From assembly GCF_900111745.1 (NCBI RefSeq), contig NZ_FOIJ01000025.1:48804-112803 (forward strand): a stretch of 64,000 bases of DNA, in the 5' to 3' direction. The notes beneath the pieces are model-generated. The model had not been told where the DNA came from. It ran no database searches and saw only the letters and a list, made by a program, of their open reading frames with translations. A program made the position numbers and the translations under genes. Below are positions 36,147 through 45,082 of this stretch, piece after piece (within the stretch, counting starts at the first letter, position 1; the number at the start of each line of letters is the position of its first letter). Source of the DNA: Stigmatella erecta. GTDB taxonomy: Bacteria > Myxococcota > Myxococcia > Myxococcales > Myxococcaceae.

Positions 36147-37556
36147 ATGACTGGAAGACGCTTCTCCCTGCCGCTTCACCAACGGCTTGGGCTCGTCGCA
36201 GCGCTCTGTGCCTCTGCCCTCTCGGCGTGTTCAGACCGGCCCTCCAACGAGAGCGATGCCGGCGTCGAAATCGATGCTGGGGATCGGACCGATGCCGGCG
36301 ATCAAAACCCAACGGGGGACGCTGGTGTGACCGACGGGGGGACCTCCGATGCCGGCACTTCCGATGCTGGGACTTCTCTCAAGAACAGCTGCCTGGGGCC
36401 CTCGAGCGCCACTGTGGCCAATGCGAGGTTGCCAGCGGGGTACTGTGCATGGACCTGGGCGACCGTTGCGAATCCGCGAGGGTTGGTTGTCGCTCCGAAT
36501 GGAGACGTGCTGGTGGTCGAGCGCACCGCGGGTCGAATCACCGCGCTCTACGATTCGAACGGTGACGGCGTTTCGGATTCGTCCGAACGGGCGACGCTGG
36601 CCGAGGCCAGCGGGCTCAACCATGGCATCACCCTGCACGGCGGATATCTCTATGCCTCTTCCGCGACGCGCGTCCTGCGTTGGCCGTTCACAACCGGAAC
36701 GCGAGCAGCGCTGAGCGGCCAGCAAGAAGTGGTGACCGGCATCCCTACGGGCGGCCATACCACCCGGACGATCATCTTCGACGCCGAAGGCCGCCTCTAC
36801 GTGAGCGTTGGTTCCGCCGCGAACGTGGACAACAATTCGACGCGCTCTCGCATTCGCCGCTTCACCGCGGCCCAGGTTCAGGCGGGCAACGTGGCTTTCA
36901 CGGACGGCGAGGTGTTTGCCGATGGCCTTCGGAACGAAGTGGGCCTGCGTTTCGACAGCCAGGGCCGGCTGTGGGGTGTGGAAAACGGGCGAGACAATCT
37001 CAACCGTGCCGACCTCGGGGGCGACATTCACATCGACAATCCCGCTGAAGAGCTGAACCTCTTCGCCGAAGCCGGGCGGTTCTATGGCTACCCCTACTGC
37101 TTCAGTGAGTTTCTGCTTCCGTCTGGGGTGGGAATGGGCCCGAAGACGCAGTGGGCGGATCCGGGCTTCATGAATGATGGCACCCACTCCGATGCGTGGT
37201 GCCGCGACGTCAACAATGTGGTGCCTCCGATGTTGGCGATGCCCGCTCACGTTGCGCCGCTCGACATCGTCTTCTACGACGGCGCGTCCTTCCCGCCCGA
37301 GGTGGTCGACGACGCCTTCGTCAGCTTCCACGGTTCCTGGAATCGACAGCCCGCCCAGGGCTACGAGGTGGTGCGGGTGGTGTTCGAGAACGGGTTGCCG
37401 GTCCGCTACGAGCCGTTCTTCGAGTTCGACAGCGCCAGCGACACCGCAGCCGGCTGGCCGCATCGGCCGGTGGGGTTGGGGGTGGGCCCCAATGGCGAGT
37501 TGTTTGTGAGCAGCGACGCGTCAGGCCAAATCATCGCAATCGGCTACCAGCGATAA
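36147..37556 (+). CDS. PQQ-dependent sugar (L-sorbosone) dehydrogenase-like lipoprotein
   Basis: A 469-residue lipoprotein (lipobox ALSAC) with an Asp/Ala/Gly/Thr-rich linker of short imperfect repeats (SDAGTSDAGTS). The rest is a six-bladed beta-propeller of the soluble glucose/sorbosone dehydrogenase family: NPRGLVVAPNGDVLVVERTAGRI, LNHGITLHGGYLYAS, GGHTTRTIIFDAEGRLYVSVGS, FADGLRNEVGLRFD. Family members bind PQQ and calcium and oxidise aldoses or sorbosone in the periplasm. It is divergent from the LysR gene. GC content is intermediate. Confidence 0.8.
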   Translation: MTGRRFSLPLHQRLGLVAALCASALSACSDRPSNESDAGVEIDAGDRTDAGDQNPTGDAGVTDGGTSDAGTSDAGTSLKNSCLGPSSATVANARLPAGYCAWTWATVANPRGLVVAPNGDVLVVERTAGRITALYDSNGDGVSDSSERATLAEASGLNHGITLHGGYLYASSATRVLRWPFTTGTRAALSGQQEVVTGIPTGGHTTRTIIFDAEGRLYVSVGSAANVDNNSTRSRIRRFTAAQVQAGNVAFTDGEVFADGLRNEVGLRFDSQGRLWGVENGRDNLNRADLGGDIHIDNPAEELNLFAEAGRFYGYPYCFSEFLLPSGVGMGPKTQWADPGFMNDGTHSDAWCRDVNNVVPPMLAMPAHVAPLDIVFYDGASFPPEVVDDAFVSFHGSWNRQPAQGYEVVRVVFENGLPVRYEPFFEFDSASDTAAGWPHRPVGLGVGPNGELFVSSDASGQIIAIGYQR

Positions 37557-37636
37557 CCAGACGCCCCGCGCTCCATTCAGCGCAGGTCACGGCTTCGTGC
37601 ATCCTGGACCTGAGCATCACCCTTCGCCATGCCGGA

Positions 37637-37665
37637 GGGCCCCCGCCGTGCGGTGACGGGGGCCC
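37637..37665. terminator. Bidirectional terminator hairpin
   Basis: GGGCCCCCG (37637-37645) and CGGGGGCCC (37657-37665) form a perfect 9-bp stem with an 11-base loop, centred between the convergent stops at 37556 and 37688. Confidence 0.65.
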
Positions 37666-37687
37666 AGGACGAGCATCCCGGGGTCCG

Positions 37688-40600
37688 CTACGGTGAGAGC
37701 GTCACGGAGTCGAGGTTGACGTGGCCCGAGTCACCCGAGCCGTAGACGTAGGCGAGGGTATGGGTGCCCACGCTCAGCGGGATTCGCGCGGTGTAGGTCG
37801 ACCAGGTGTCCCAGTCCGTCGTCGCGGGCAGGGTGATCTGGGTGCGCACGCCATTCAACACCATGGAGAGCGTCCTGGCCGCGCCGTTGCCGTTGCTGTA
37901 CTTGAGGGTCGCGGAGTAGGTGCCCGCCGTACTGGCCTGCACGGTGAAGGTGGTGGCCGCTCCGGAGTTCCAGTACCCGGCGACGAACCCGCGTCCGGAG
38001 TAGCCCGGATGGTCGCTCAGAACGAGCGCGCCCGAGGACAGCGCTGCATCCTCCGCCTCGAGCACGAGCATCGGAGGCGGGGGCGGTGAGAGCGTCACGG
38101 AGTCGAGGTTGACGTGGCCCGAGTCACCCGAGCCGTAGACGTAGGCGAGGGTATGGGTGCCCGCGTTCAGCGGGATTTGCGCGGTGTAGGTCGACCAGGT
38201 GTCCCAGTCCGTCGTCGCGGGCAGGGTGATCTGGGTGCGCACGCCATTCAACACCATGGAGAGCGTCCTGGCCGCGCCGTTGCCGTTGCTGTACTTGAGG
38301 GTCGCGGAGTAGGTGCCCGCCGTACTGGCCTGCACGGTGAAGGTGGTGGCCGCTCCGGAGTTCCAGTACCCGGCGACGAACCCACGTCCGGAGTAGCCCG
38401 GGTGGTCGCTCTGGACGATCGCGCCCGAGGACAGCGCTGCATCCTCCGCCTCGAGCACCCTCGTCAGAGGGGGAGTGGGGGGCGTGCTCGGGGTGCCGTC
38501 GACCACGATCGTCCGCGCCACCCCAGCCGCGACGCGCACCGCGGTGTACGGACCGTAGACATCGACACCCGTCGTCCACCCCTCGCCCGTGGCGGCCTTG
38601 AGCGCCGCGAGGCTGCCGTAGCGGGTGGGGGCGGTTCCGTTGATCCGCGCCGCCGTGCCCGTCGTGGCGTTGACCTTCACGATGTAGTGGGTGAGCGCCG
38701 GGCTGAAGCTGCCGGTCTTCGCCTGGGTCTCCACGGTGACGGAGGTGCCCGTGCGCTGCGCGGTGATGCGCTGCTTGAAGAAGACCCCGTTCTCATAGGC
38801 CCGGGTCAGGCCGTCGTCGTCGTAGAGGGTGAACGCGCTCTGGGCCGTGGTGGGGAAGACATCGAGGTCGATCTGCTTGACGGGCTTCTCGCTCACGTAC
38901 TGCAGCACTTCCTGGGTCGGGAGGATGGCGCCCGCCTTGATGAACAGCGGGATGTCCTGCCAGGTGGACGCGTTGACCGGATAGTTGAAGGTGAGGGGGC
39001 CCGTGTAGACGGAGCCACGGGTGTAGTCGATCCAGGTGCCTGCGGGCAGGTACACCTGCTTGCTGGCGGCCCCCGGCTCGACGACGGGCGCCACGAGCAG
39101 CGACTCGCCGAACATCCACTCGCTGGTGAGGTTCGCGGCGTTCGGATCGTTGGGATAGTCGTAGAACAGGGGCCGCACCAGACCGATCCCCGTCTCGTAG
39201 TTGATTCGCTCATGGGCATACAGGTAGGGCATCAACCGGCTGCGCAGCTCGATCGCCCCCTTGGCCGCGCTCTCCGCGGTGGCCCCGTAGACCCACGGTT
39301 GGCGCTGCTTTCCATCGACGCCATGGGCCCGGTAGACGGGCACGAACGCGCCGAACTGCATCCAACGCGCGTAGTTCTCCGAGGACGGATCCCCGAAGAA
39401 GCCGCCGATGTCCATGCCCCATTTGGTCTCGCCGATGTTGATGCTGGTGAGCATGCGGGTGCGCTGCTCGGCCATGACGCCGAATCCGGATTCGATGTCG
39501 CCGGACCACATGCCGTAGCCGTAGCGCTGGGCGCCGAGGTAGAAGTTGCGGTTGAGCGAGAACACCCGCCGGTCCGAGGACGACCGCTGCCCGTCATACA
39601 GCGACCGCTGCATGTTGAAGTGCTGGAGGCTGTTGAACAGCGTCCCGTTCGCCTCGTCGGCCTCGTCGTTCCACCAGCCCGCGATGCCCGAGTCGAGCAG
39701 GGTCCGGGAGTGCTGCCAATACCAGTCACGGCACGTCTGCTTGGAGAAGTCGACGTCGTTGGCGGGCCGGCCGGAGAAGTACTCGGTGTAATCGGCCTGG
39801 CCCGGGTAGAAGCAGCCGTTGTTGCGCGCCCACTGTCCCTGCGCCGTGACGCCTCCGCCTGCCTTCCCGACAATCACGCGGGGCTTCATGATCCCCATCA
39901 ACATGACGCCCCTGGCCGCCATGTCCCGGGCGAACGTCCCGGACGCCCCGCTGGGGAACTTGTTCGGGTTCACGTTGCCGCTGGCGGAGGTCGAGTTCCA
40001 CCGGAACTCGCCGTAGTCGTCCTCGCCCCAGGCCTTGAAGTCGAAGTCCAGGGTGAAGGCATCCAGGGGGATCTTCCGGTCCCGGTAGCCCTGGACGATC
40101 GAGAGGACCTCCGTCTGCGTGGTGCCCCACTCGCTGTTGTTGAACCCCAGGGCCCACTTGGGTGACAGGGCGGGCTTGCCGGAGATCTCCGCGACGCCCG
40201 CCATCACCTGCCGGGGCGGGCCGGCCAGGACGTAGTACGCGACGTTGCGAGTCGACACGCCACTGAACTCCAGGGTGGTGTCGGTGATGGCGAAGTCCCC
40301 ATCGATGGAGTCCACCAGCAACCCGTAGCGGTGGGTGAAGGCGAGCGGAGCCCCACCGTCCCCCTGCATGTTGGCGTTGACCCGGCCGCCGTCGTTGCGC
40401 TGCATGCCCTCGGCGATGTTCTGCTTGGGATCCTTCTCGGCCCAGGCCACCGGGTTGCCGGTGATGCCGTAGAACGCCTGTCCGGATCCATGGTTGAACT
40501 TCACCCCGTCCGCGTGCACGCCCTCGGCGGTCTGCTCGCTCAGCAACAGCGCTCCCGTGGCGTCGAAGACGGAGAGGCGGGCGGGATTCCGGCTGATCTT

Positions 40601-40930
40601 CACGGTCAGCTGCGCCGTGGTGACCACGATGGGATTGGACGCCGTGTCGGCAGAGGTGATGTTGCCCGTGGCCCACGTCTTGGCGGGATCGATGACGGCG
40701 GTGGGCGAATCGGCGACCCCATTGGGGCGGTAGTCCACCTTGACGATGTCCGGGCGCAGGACCTGGACGAGGAGCCTGTCGGTGCCGACCAGGAGGGTCA
40801 GGGTGTCACCCGAGAGGGAGGCACTGGTGACGGACCCGAGGGCGGCGTGAGCGGGCAGGGCCGACAGGCCGAGGGTGGAGAGCAAGGTGGTCGCGAGCAA
40901 CCTCGCTCGGCGGCGGTGGGATACGAACAT
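37688..40930 (-). CDS. Secreted GH31 family alpha-glucosidase with two CBM35/CBM6-like domains
   Basis: A 1080-residue exported enzyme. After the signal peptide (ending ALPAHA) come the N-terminal beta domain and a GH31 barrel (GFNNSEWGTTQTEVL, LDAFTLDFDFKAWGE; catalytic-type AGWWNDEADE near residue 420). Proximal and distal beta domains and a DUF5110-like part follow (SAFTLYDDDGLTRAYENGV). Two carbohydrate-binding modules at about residues 825-948 and 956-1079 are almost identical (each starts LEAEDAALSSG and ends GHVNLDSVTLS). The start has GGGAGG 7 bases upstream. It probably releases glucose or xylose from alpha-glycans outside the cell. A single gene with its own promoter. Confidence 0.85.
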   Translation of the reverse strand: MFVSHRRRARLLATTLLSTLGLSALPAHAALGSVTSASLSGDTLTLLVGTDRLLVQVLRPDIVKVDYRPNGVADSPTAVIDPAKTWATGNITSADTASNPIVVTTAQLTVKISRNPARLSVFDATGALLLSEQTAEGVHADGVKFNHGSGQAFYGITGNPVAWAEKDPKQNIAEGMQRNDGGRVNANMQGDGGAPLAFTHRYGLLVDSIDGDFAITDTTLEFSGVSTRNVAYYVLAGPPRQVMAGVAEISGKPALSPKWALGFNNSEWGTTQTEVLSIVQGYRDRKIPLDAFTLDFDFKAWGEDDYGEFRWNSTSASGNVNPNKFPSGASGTFARDMAARGVMLMGIMKPRVIVGKAGGGVTAQGQWARNNGCFYPGQADYTEYFSGRPANDVDFSKQTCRDWYWQHSRTLLDSGIAGWWNDEADEANGTLFNSLQHFNMQRSLYDGQRSSSDRRVFSLNRNFYLGAQRYGYGMWSGDIESGFGVMAEQRTRMLTSINIGETKWGMDIGGFFGDPSSENYARWMQFGAFVPVYRAHGVDGKQRQPWVYGATAESAAKGAIELRSRLMPYLYAHERINYETGIGLVRPLFYDYPNDPNAANLTSEWMFGESLLVAPVVEPGAASKQVYLPAGTWIDYTRGSVYTGPLTFNYPVNASTWQDIPLFIKAGAILPTQEVLQYVSEKPVKQIDLDVFPTTAQSAFTLYDDDGLTRAYENGVFFKQRITAQRTGTSVTVETQAKTGSFSPALTHYIVKVNATTGTAARINGTAPTRYGSLAALKAATGEGWTTGVDVYGPYTAVRVAAGVARTIVVDGTPSTPPTPPLTRVLEAEDAALSSGAIVQSDHPGYSGRGFVAGYWNSGAATTFTVQASTAGTYSATLKYSNGNGAARTLSMVLNGVRTQITLPATTDWDTWSTYTAQIPLNAGTHTLAYVYGSGDSGHVNLDSVTLSPPPPPMLVLEAEDAALSSGALVLSDHPGYSGRGFVAGYWNSGAATTFTVQASTAGTYSATLKYSNGNGAARTLSMVLNGVRTQITLPATTDWDTWSTYTARIPLSVGTHTLAYVYGSGDSGHVNLDSVTLSP
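37692..38065 (-). repeat. Direct repeat copy B (second CBM coding sequence)
   Basis: A 374-bp stretch nearly identical to 38085-38458, offset by exactly 393 bp (131 codons). It encodes the C-terminal-most CBM of the GH31 enzyme. Only scattered single-base differences are visible, for example CCCACGCTCAG versus CCCGCGTTCAG. Confidence 0.9.
38085..38458 (-). repeat. Direct repeat copy A (first CBM coding sequence)
   Basis: The partner of 37692-38065. The copies are joined by a short Pro-rich linker codon run (SPPPPPM). The reading frame is preserved, so the tandem could expand or contract by recombination without frameshift. Confidence 0.9.
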
Positions 40931-41236
40931 GGGATGACCTCCCGGGATGGGAATGGGATGCGCGCGCCGCTTCGCGCGAAGGCCGATCGGCGCAGCCCGG
41001 CATCGGAGCGGCAAGAAGCTGCGGACGAGCTGCCAGAGGCAGGACCCCCTGAACTGGGGGGCTCTGGAATCATGACGCCAGGAAATCTTGCTTGCAAGGA
41101 AAAGCAGTTTAAGCAGCTTTGAAGTGAGGCGGCAGCGGAGGGGTGCCCTGCCTTCCTTCTCAGCCCTGACGCCGGCCGCCCTTCGGCCCAGCGCCCAGCG
41201 CGTCACGGAGCACAGCGTGAGAACGGGCCGCGCGCC
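40931..41236. other. 306-bp intergenic region upstream of the GH31 gene
   Basis: This gap holds the leader and promoter of the GH31 gene (minus strand) and the downstream end of the FAD-oxidase operon. The leader contains a small hairpin, CCCCC/GGGGG around TGAACT near 41045-41060. On the FAD-oxidase side a GGCCG/CGGCC hairpin is visible near 41175. I see no gene. Confidence 0.5.
41069..41097 (-). promoter_or_regulatory. Candidate promoter of the GH31 gene
   Basis: Reading on the minus strand, TTGCAA (41097-41092) and CATGAT (41074-41069) are 17 bases apart, four of six matches to each consensus. The -35 lies inside the palindrome CTTGCAAG (41091-41098). The leader would be about 130 bases. 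Confidence 0.4.
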
Positions 41237-42772
41237 TCATGGCGCCGCCAGACCGAGCTCCTCCTGGAAACGGTTGGAGAAGACACGCCGTGACTCCGCG
41301 TCGAGCAGCGTGTTCCGGGCGGCGAGCCACTGGTCAACGGCATCTCCATACATCTCCCGGACGGCGTCCTCGCCCAGCTCGAGCTGCTTGCCCCAATGAA
41401 AGGTGTGCGGGATGCCGCGCTCGCGGAGCGCCGCCCACACGCGCCGGTAGAGCGACAGGGTGCGGTCCGACAAGGGGCCGTCGAGCTCCAGGACACAGGT
41501 GGGCTCGAAGCGCGTCCACCCGAGTGTGGCCTGGGTTCGTTTCACGTAGCGGAACGCAATCAGCACCGGGAAGGGCCCGGCCTCCCGGTTGAGATCCTGC
41601 ACCAGGTCCAGGGCCTCCGTGGCGCGGGAGACCGGCAGGCCCATCGCCGTGCTGGCCACCCGGCCGCGGATGGTGGTGTTGGTGAAGATCTCCCCGAGCG
41701 TTCCCTCGATGCCATGGAGGTCCCGATAGGCCCTGGACATCACCTGGTTGACCGCGAAGGGAATGGCGGGTGGAGCCAAATCGGTGACAAGGCCGATGAA
41801 GGCCGCCGCGTCGTCGCCTGGCCCGATGCCGTCCAGGTCAATCCCGGGCCGGGAGTAGCCGGGCCGGAAGGGCCGCCGGTACAGGGTGATGACGTGCGCG
41901 CTGTGGGTGGGCGCGAAGGGGTTCACCACCACCTGGAAGTGATAGGGCCGCTCGGCGCCCCCCGGGAGCGCGAGGCCCGAGAAGTCCAGCGTGTCGAGCG
42001 CCCTCCGCAGGGCCCTGTCCAGCGGCAGCCGCTGGCGATACATCTTCAGCAGGAAGAGCGGGTCTGTCTCCAGCAGGACGCCGTGGATGATGCCGAAGCT
42101 GCCGAAGCTCACGATGGCGGCATGGAAGAGCGCATCGTCGCGCACCAGCTCGGCGCCGAGCTGGCGCGCGAACGCGTCCGAGGTGACTGGATGGGAGGCG
42201 CGCTCGAGCCAGATGTGGCGTTGCGGCCCCACGAGCAGGTGCAGCCCGGCGACGGTGTCATGGATGGCCCCTGTGTCGATGGCCGAGCCATGCGTCCCCG
42301 TGGACAGCGCGCCGGCAATGGTCTGTCCATTGCTCGCGCCGCTCGTCTTCAAGGAGCGCCCCTGCCGCCGGAAACGCGAGTTGAGTTCCACGATGGTGCA
42401 GCCGCACTGAACGAAGTGCAGCCCAGCGGCGTCCCCCGTGTACCGGGCGTGCACCATTCCCGGTGCGAGGCGGAAGTAGAGGTTGAGCGGCTTGGTGTTC
42501 ACCAGGCGGCCATCGGTCGCGGGGGCGCCCGAGAGGGACCAGCCGCCTCCCAGGGCGCGGAGGTGGACGCGGTCCATCACCGCATCGGCGATGAGTTCCT
42601 GCAAGCCCCGGGTCGTCGCGTTGTAACGCTCGAGCGGCGAGCCCTCTCCGGTGGGGTTCCAGATGTCATACAGGCCCAGGAGCTTCTGGGTGTAGGTCTG
42701 GTGCTTGTTCGTCCACGTGTGCTGCCGCGTGTCGACCACGAGGGACTGGAGTCCGGCGGCTTGCTCACTCAT
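41237..42772 (-). CDS. FAD-linked oxidase (VAO/GlcD-type) protein
   Basis: A 511-residue flavoprotein. The FAD-binding (PCMH-type) domain is in the first ~230 residues: HLRALGGGWSLSG, GASNGQTIAGALSTGTHGSAIDTGAIHDTV and VSFGSFGIIHGVLLETD. The C-terminal substrate domain ends with a Trp/His-containing HTFHWGKQLELG, as in sugar-lactone oxidases. No signal peptide is present. The ATG at 42772 has AGGAGG 6 bases upstream. It overlaps the Bor-like gene by 8 bp and is the last gene of the minus-strand run from 45076. The substrate (an aldonolactone or alditol is typical) is not certain. Confidence 0.8.
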   Translation of the reverse strand: MSEQAAGLQSLVVDTRQHTWTNKHQTYTQKLLGLYDIWNPTGEGSPLERYNATTRGLQELIADAVMDRVHLRALGGGWSLSGAPATDGRLVNTKPLNLYFRLAPGMVHARYTGDAAGLHFVQCGCTIVELNSRFRRQGRSLKTSGASNGQTIAGALSTGTHGSAIDTGAIHDTVAGLHLLVGPQRHIWLERASHPVTSDAFARQLGAELVRDDALFHAAIVSFGSFGIIHGVLLETDPLFLLKMYRQRLPLDRALRRALDTLDFSGLALPGGAERPYHFQVVVNPFAPTHSAHVITLYRRPFRPGYSRPGIDLDGIGPGDDAAAFIGLVTDLAPPAIPFAVNQVMSRAYRDLHGIEGTLGEIFTNTTIRGRVASTAMGLPVSRATEALDLVQDLNREAGPFPVLIAFRYVKRTQATLGWTRFEPTCVLELDGPLSDRTLSLYRRVWAALRERGIPHTFHWGKQLELGEDAVREMYGDAVDQWLAARNTLLDAESRRVFSNRFQEELGLAAP

Positions 42773-43142
42773 GAGGGGCCTCCTGGAGAGGGGAGACCTG
42801 GAGGCCGATTGCGCCCTCTTCCTCTGGCCGCTTGGCACAGCGCCATTCCACCTGGAGCGGGGACCAGAAGCCGAGTGTCAGCGCGGTGAGGACGGTGTAG
42901 CCGAAGTGGGTGGTGACTCGGACCTCGTCCAGCGCATTGCTGGGCTCGCAGGTGATGGCGGTCACGTCCTGGGGCTTGTTCAACAACCCCCAGGCGAGCG
43001 AGTGGACTGTCTTGCGCTGGGGCTCCGTCGCCGGGGCCGGGGCTGGCACCTGGACACCGTAGTGGTAGCAGCCTGCGTTCAAGGCGAGGAAGAGCGCGGT
43101 GGCCACCACACGGCGATGCTTCCGAGGAACGGGTGTTTGCAT
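42765..43142 (-). CDS. Bor/Iss-like small lipoprotein
   Basis: A 125-residue lipoprotein (lipobox LNAGC). It resembles the lambda Bor/Iss family in size and layout: a KTVHSLAWGL segment, a CEPSNALDEV segment, then LTALTLGFWSPLQVEWRC, which parallels the family's TLGIYTPLEARVYC end. Bor/Iss proteins are outer-membrane lipoproteins linked to serum resistance in Escherichia coli; chromosomal versions have unknown roles. The ATG at 43142 has GGGAGGG 6 bases upstream; the longer frame has no support. Confidence 0.65.
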   Translation of the reverse strand: MQTPVPRKHRRVVATALFLALNAGCYHYGVQVPAPAPATEPQRKTVHSLAWGLLNKPQDVTAITCEPSNALDEVRVTTHFGYTVLTALTLGFWSPLQVEWRCAKRPEEEGAIGLQVSPLQEAPHE

Positions 43143-43278
43143 GCACAGCCCTCCCAATGACCAACTGCCATCACTGGAGAAGGGTGGCGCAGGAGCGGAT
43201 GTGACGGCATCGGACGGGAGGGCTGGGGCGTAGGGCTGGACGCTCGTCTGGTCACAGCAGCCGGGCGTCAGCCGGCCC

Positions 43279-43641
43279 TCAGTGCATGGCGAGCGCGCCG
43301 CGGAACATGTCGAGTGCGAGGTACATGAAGCCCGCGCAGAAGACCAATGCCCCAAGGCCCCAGAGGGCGGCCTTCCGGAAGATGCCATCAGCCCATGCCG
43401 GGTGCAGCACGCCTCCGAGCCACCCGGCGGTGGCCAGCACGATGAGCAGCACGACCCAGAGGGCGAGCACCGGCGCTACCACCGCCGCCGCGAACTGCAT
43501 GGCGTCCTCGAGGTACGGGATGTGCTCTCGAATGAGGTATCCCACCCCCGCGAGCAGGAGCAACAGCACCTCCACGGCCCCCAGGCCGAGCGCGCCGTAC
43601 GCCGTCCAGCGGACTGCTTTCGCGAACATCTTCTGCGCCAT
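43279..43641 (-). CDS. Small integral membrane protein
   Basis: A 120-residue protein with three to four hydrophobic helices (YGALGLGAVEVLLLLLAGVGYL, FAAAVVAPVLALWVVLLIVLATAGWL, ALWGLGALVFCAGFMYLALDMF). No family is recognised. The ATG at 43641 has GGAGG 8 bases upstream; another ATG at 43656 lacks one. It lies 99 bp downstream of the protoglobin gene on the same strand and may be co-expressed with it. Confidence 0.7.
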   Translation of the reverse strand: MAQKMFAKAVRWTAYGALGLGAVEVLLLLLAGVGYLIREHIPYLEDAMQFAAAVVAPVLALWVVLLIVLATAGWLGGVLHPAWADGIFRKAALWGLGALVFCAGFMYLALDMFRGALAMH

Positions 43642-43740
43642 GAAGCATGCCTCCATCGATTGGACCGCCCAATCGTCCGCATCTGGCCACAGAAGACCCT
43701 GAGCGTCGCGGTGTATGCGCTCCTCGAAAGCGCAGCCGAA

Positions 43741-44328
43741 TCAAAAGTCCCCGGGCTTGATGTACGGGTGGCTCCACAGCGTGACCTGAAGGAGGCACGA
43801 CTTGACCCACGCCGCGTACATCTTCTCGACGTCCTCGGCGGAGTGCCCCTTCTTTGCGAGGAAGGGCCGGAGCGTGAACGTCACCGGGAAAATGAGCGCG
43901 AAGAGATTGCGGAACGGCACGAGCTCGGTCGAGGGCGCGCCGTCCGTCTTGTTCTTCTTCACGCGGTGGTGCCGGAGGCCGATCTCGTGCTGGTAGTCGA
44001 GCCACTTCTGACCGTAGTCCGCACGTGCAGTATCGAGGATCCACTGGCCGAAGCGCTTGCGGACCGCACCGAGGTAATCGCCCAGCGGCTGGCCATTCGA
44101 TTTGCCGCTGAACGATGCCAGGAGGTGCGGCTGGCTACCGACGAAGCCGTACCAGACGTCGAGGATCGCCTCGACCTGGTCCTGCACGACGTCGTGCGAC
44201 ATGCGGAGGAACTTCACGTCCTCGTCGCCGAAGAGAACGCTCGCCTTCATCTGCTCGAAGTCGGCGAGCGTCACGGGGGATGCCGCGACCGCCGAGGTAG
44301 CGTACGTGTAGCCGGGGATGGTACTCAT
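43741..44328 (-). CDS. Protoglobin (single-domain heme sensor globin)
   Basis: A 195-residue protein matching stand-alone protoglobins. It has the N-terminal pre-helix (IPGYTYATSAVAASPVTLADFEQMKAS), the WYGFVGSQPHLLASFS helix and a His in HEIGLRHH (about residue 120) as likely proximal heme ligand. FLAKKGHSAEDVEKMYAAWVKS completes the globin fold. Protoglobins bind O2, CO and NO. No signalling domain is fused. The ATG has AAGGAG 9 bases upstream. It follows the MarR gene by 88 bp on the same strand, so gas sensing or detoxification under that regulator is likely. Confidence 0.85.
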   Translation of the reverse strand: MSTIPGYTYATSAVAASPVTLADFEQMKASVLFGDEDVKFLRMSHDVVQDQVEAILDVWYGFVGSQPHLLASFSGKSNGQPLGDYLGAVRKRFGQWILDTARADYGQKWLDYQHEIGLRHHRVKKNKTDGAPSTELVPFRNLFALIFPVTFTLRPFLAKKGHSAEDVEKMYAAWVKSCLLQVTLWSHPYIKPGDF

Positions 44329-44416
44329 GATGTTTTTCTCCTTGGAGCAAAGCTCCGCTCTTGCCGCCGGCCGGCATGGCCGCGGAACTGGTGCGTGAAC
44401 GTGTTTGAAGGGGGGC

Positions 44417-45076
44417 TTACCCTCGCCGCGTGAACTGCTCCCAGAGCTCCCGCCGGACCGTCTCGTCCGCGAGTGCGTGCTCGGGGCATTCGAGCCGCAA
44501 CTGCTCATTCGCCAGAGGTGCATCCACGAATGCGCAATGGTGTGGCGACGCGCCCTCCCTCACGTTCGGACGGAAGTGCTTGCACGTCATGCACATCTGG
44601 CTGATGGGGATGAGCCCTTGCTCCTGAAGGGCGCGAATCATTTTCATCACCCCCGAGAAGAACGCGCGCTGTTCCTCGGGCGGCAGGCCGGTCACGGCGG
44701 CGGCCATGAATTCGGGCCACGAGCGAGCGCGCGCGCCGAGCGCCTCACCCGCCGTCGTCGGCGTGAGCAAGCTGGCGCGGGGATGGCGCGGGTCGGGAGA
44801 CTTCGTGAGGAGCTTTTTCTCGATGAGCACACGCACCGAGTCGCTGATCGTCGGAAGCGTGACGCCGAGGCGCTCACTCAGCTCCGAACCCGTGAGGGGG
44901 CCGTGGGCCACGAGCGCGGCCAGGATCTGGCCCTGGGTGGCGGACAGCCCTTCATTGTTCGCCTGCTGCCACGCCTGCTGCTTCATGGCGAGCCCGATTT
45001 TGTGCAGCCCCGTCGCGATGCGCGATGGGAGTGGCTCCGTGTTCTCGTCGAAGAAGGAGGGGGGCCTTGAGCTCAT
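44417..45076 (-). CDS. MarR family regulator with C-terminal four-Cys cluster
   Basis: A 219-residue regulator. A MarR-type winged helix-turn-helix covers about residues 45-120 (LTGSELSERLGVTLPTISDSVRVLIEKKLL, then the DPRHPR wing). The C-terminal ~60 residues contain C162-x2-C165, C181 and C197 with flanking His (MCMTCKHFRP, SPHHCAFVD, RLECPEH), a plausible metal or Fe-S site. No ribosome-binding site precedes the ATG, and the predicted transcript start coincides with it. A palindromic operator in its promoter indicates autoregulation. First gene of the protoglobin run. Confidence 0.85.
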   Translation of the reverse strand: MSSRPPSFFDENTEPLPSRIATGLHKIGLAMKQQAWQQANNEGLSATQGQILAALVAHGPLTGSELSERLGVTLPTISDSVRVLIEKKLLTKSPDPRHPRASLLTPTTAGEALGARARSWPEFMAAAVTGLPPEEQRAFFSGVMKMIRALQEQGLIPISQMCMTCKHFRPNVREGASPHHCAFVDAPLANEQLRLECPEHALADETVRRELWEQFTRRG

Positions 45077-45082
45077 GCAGCC

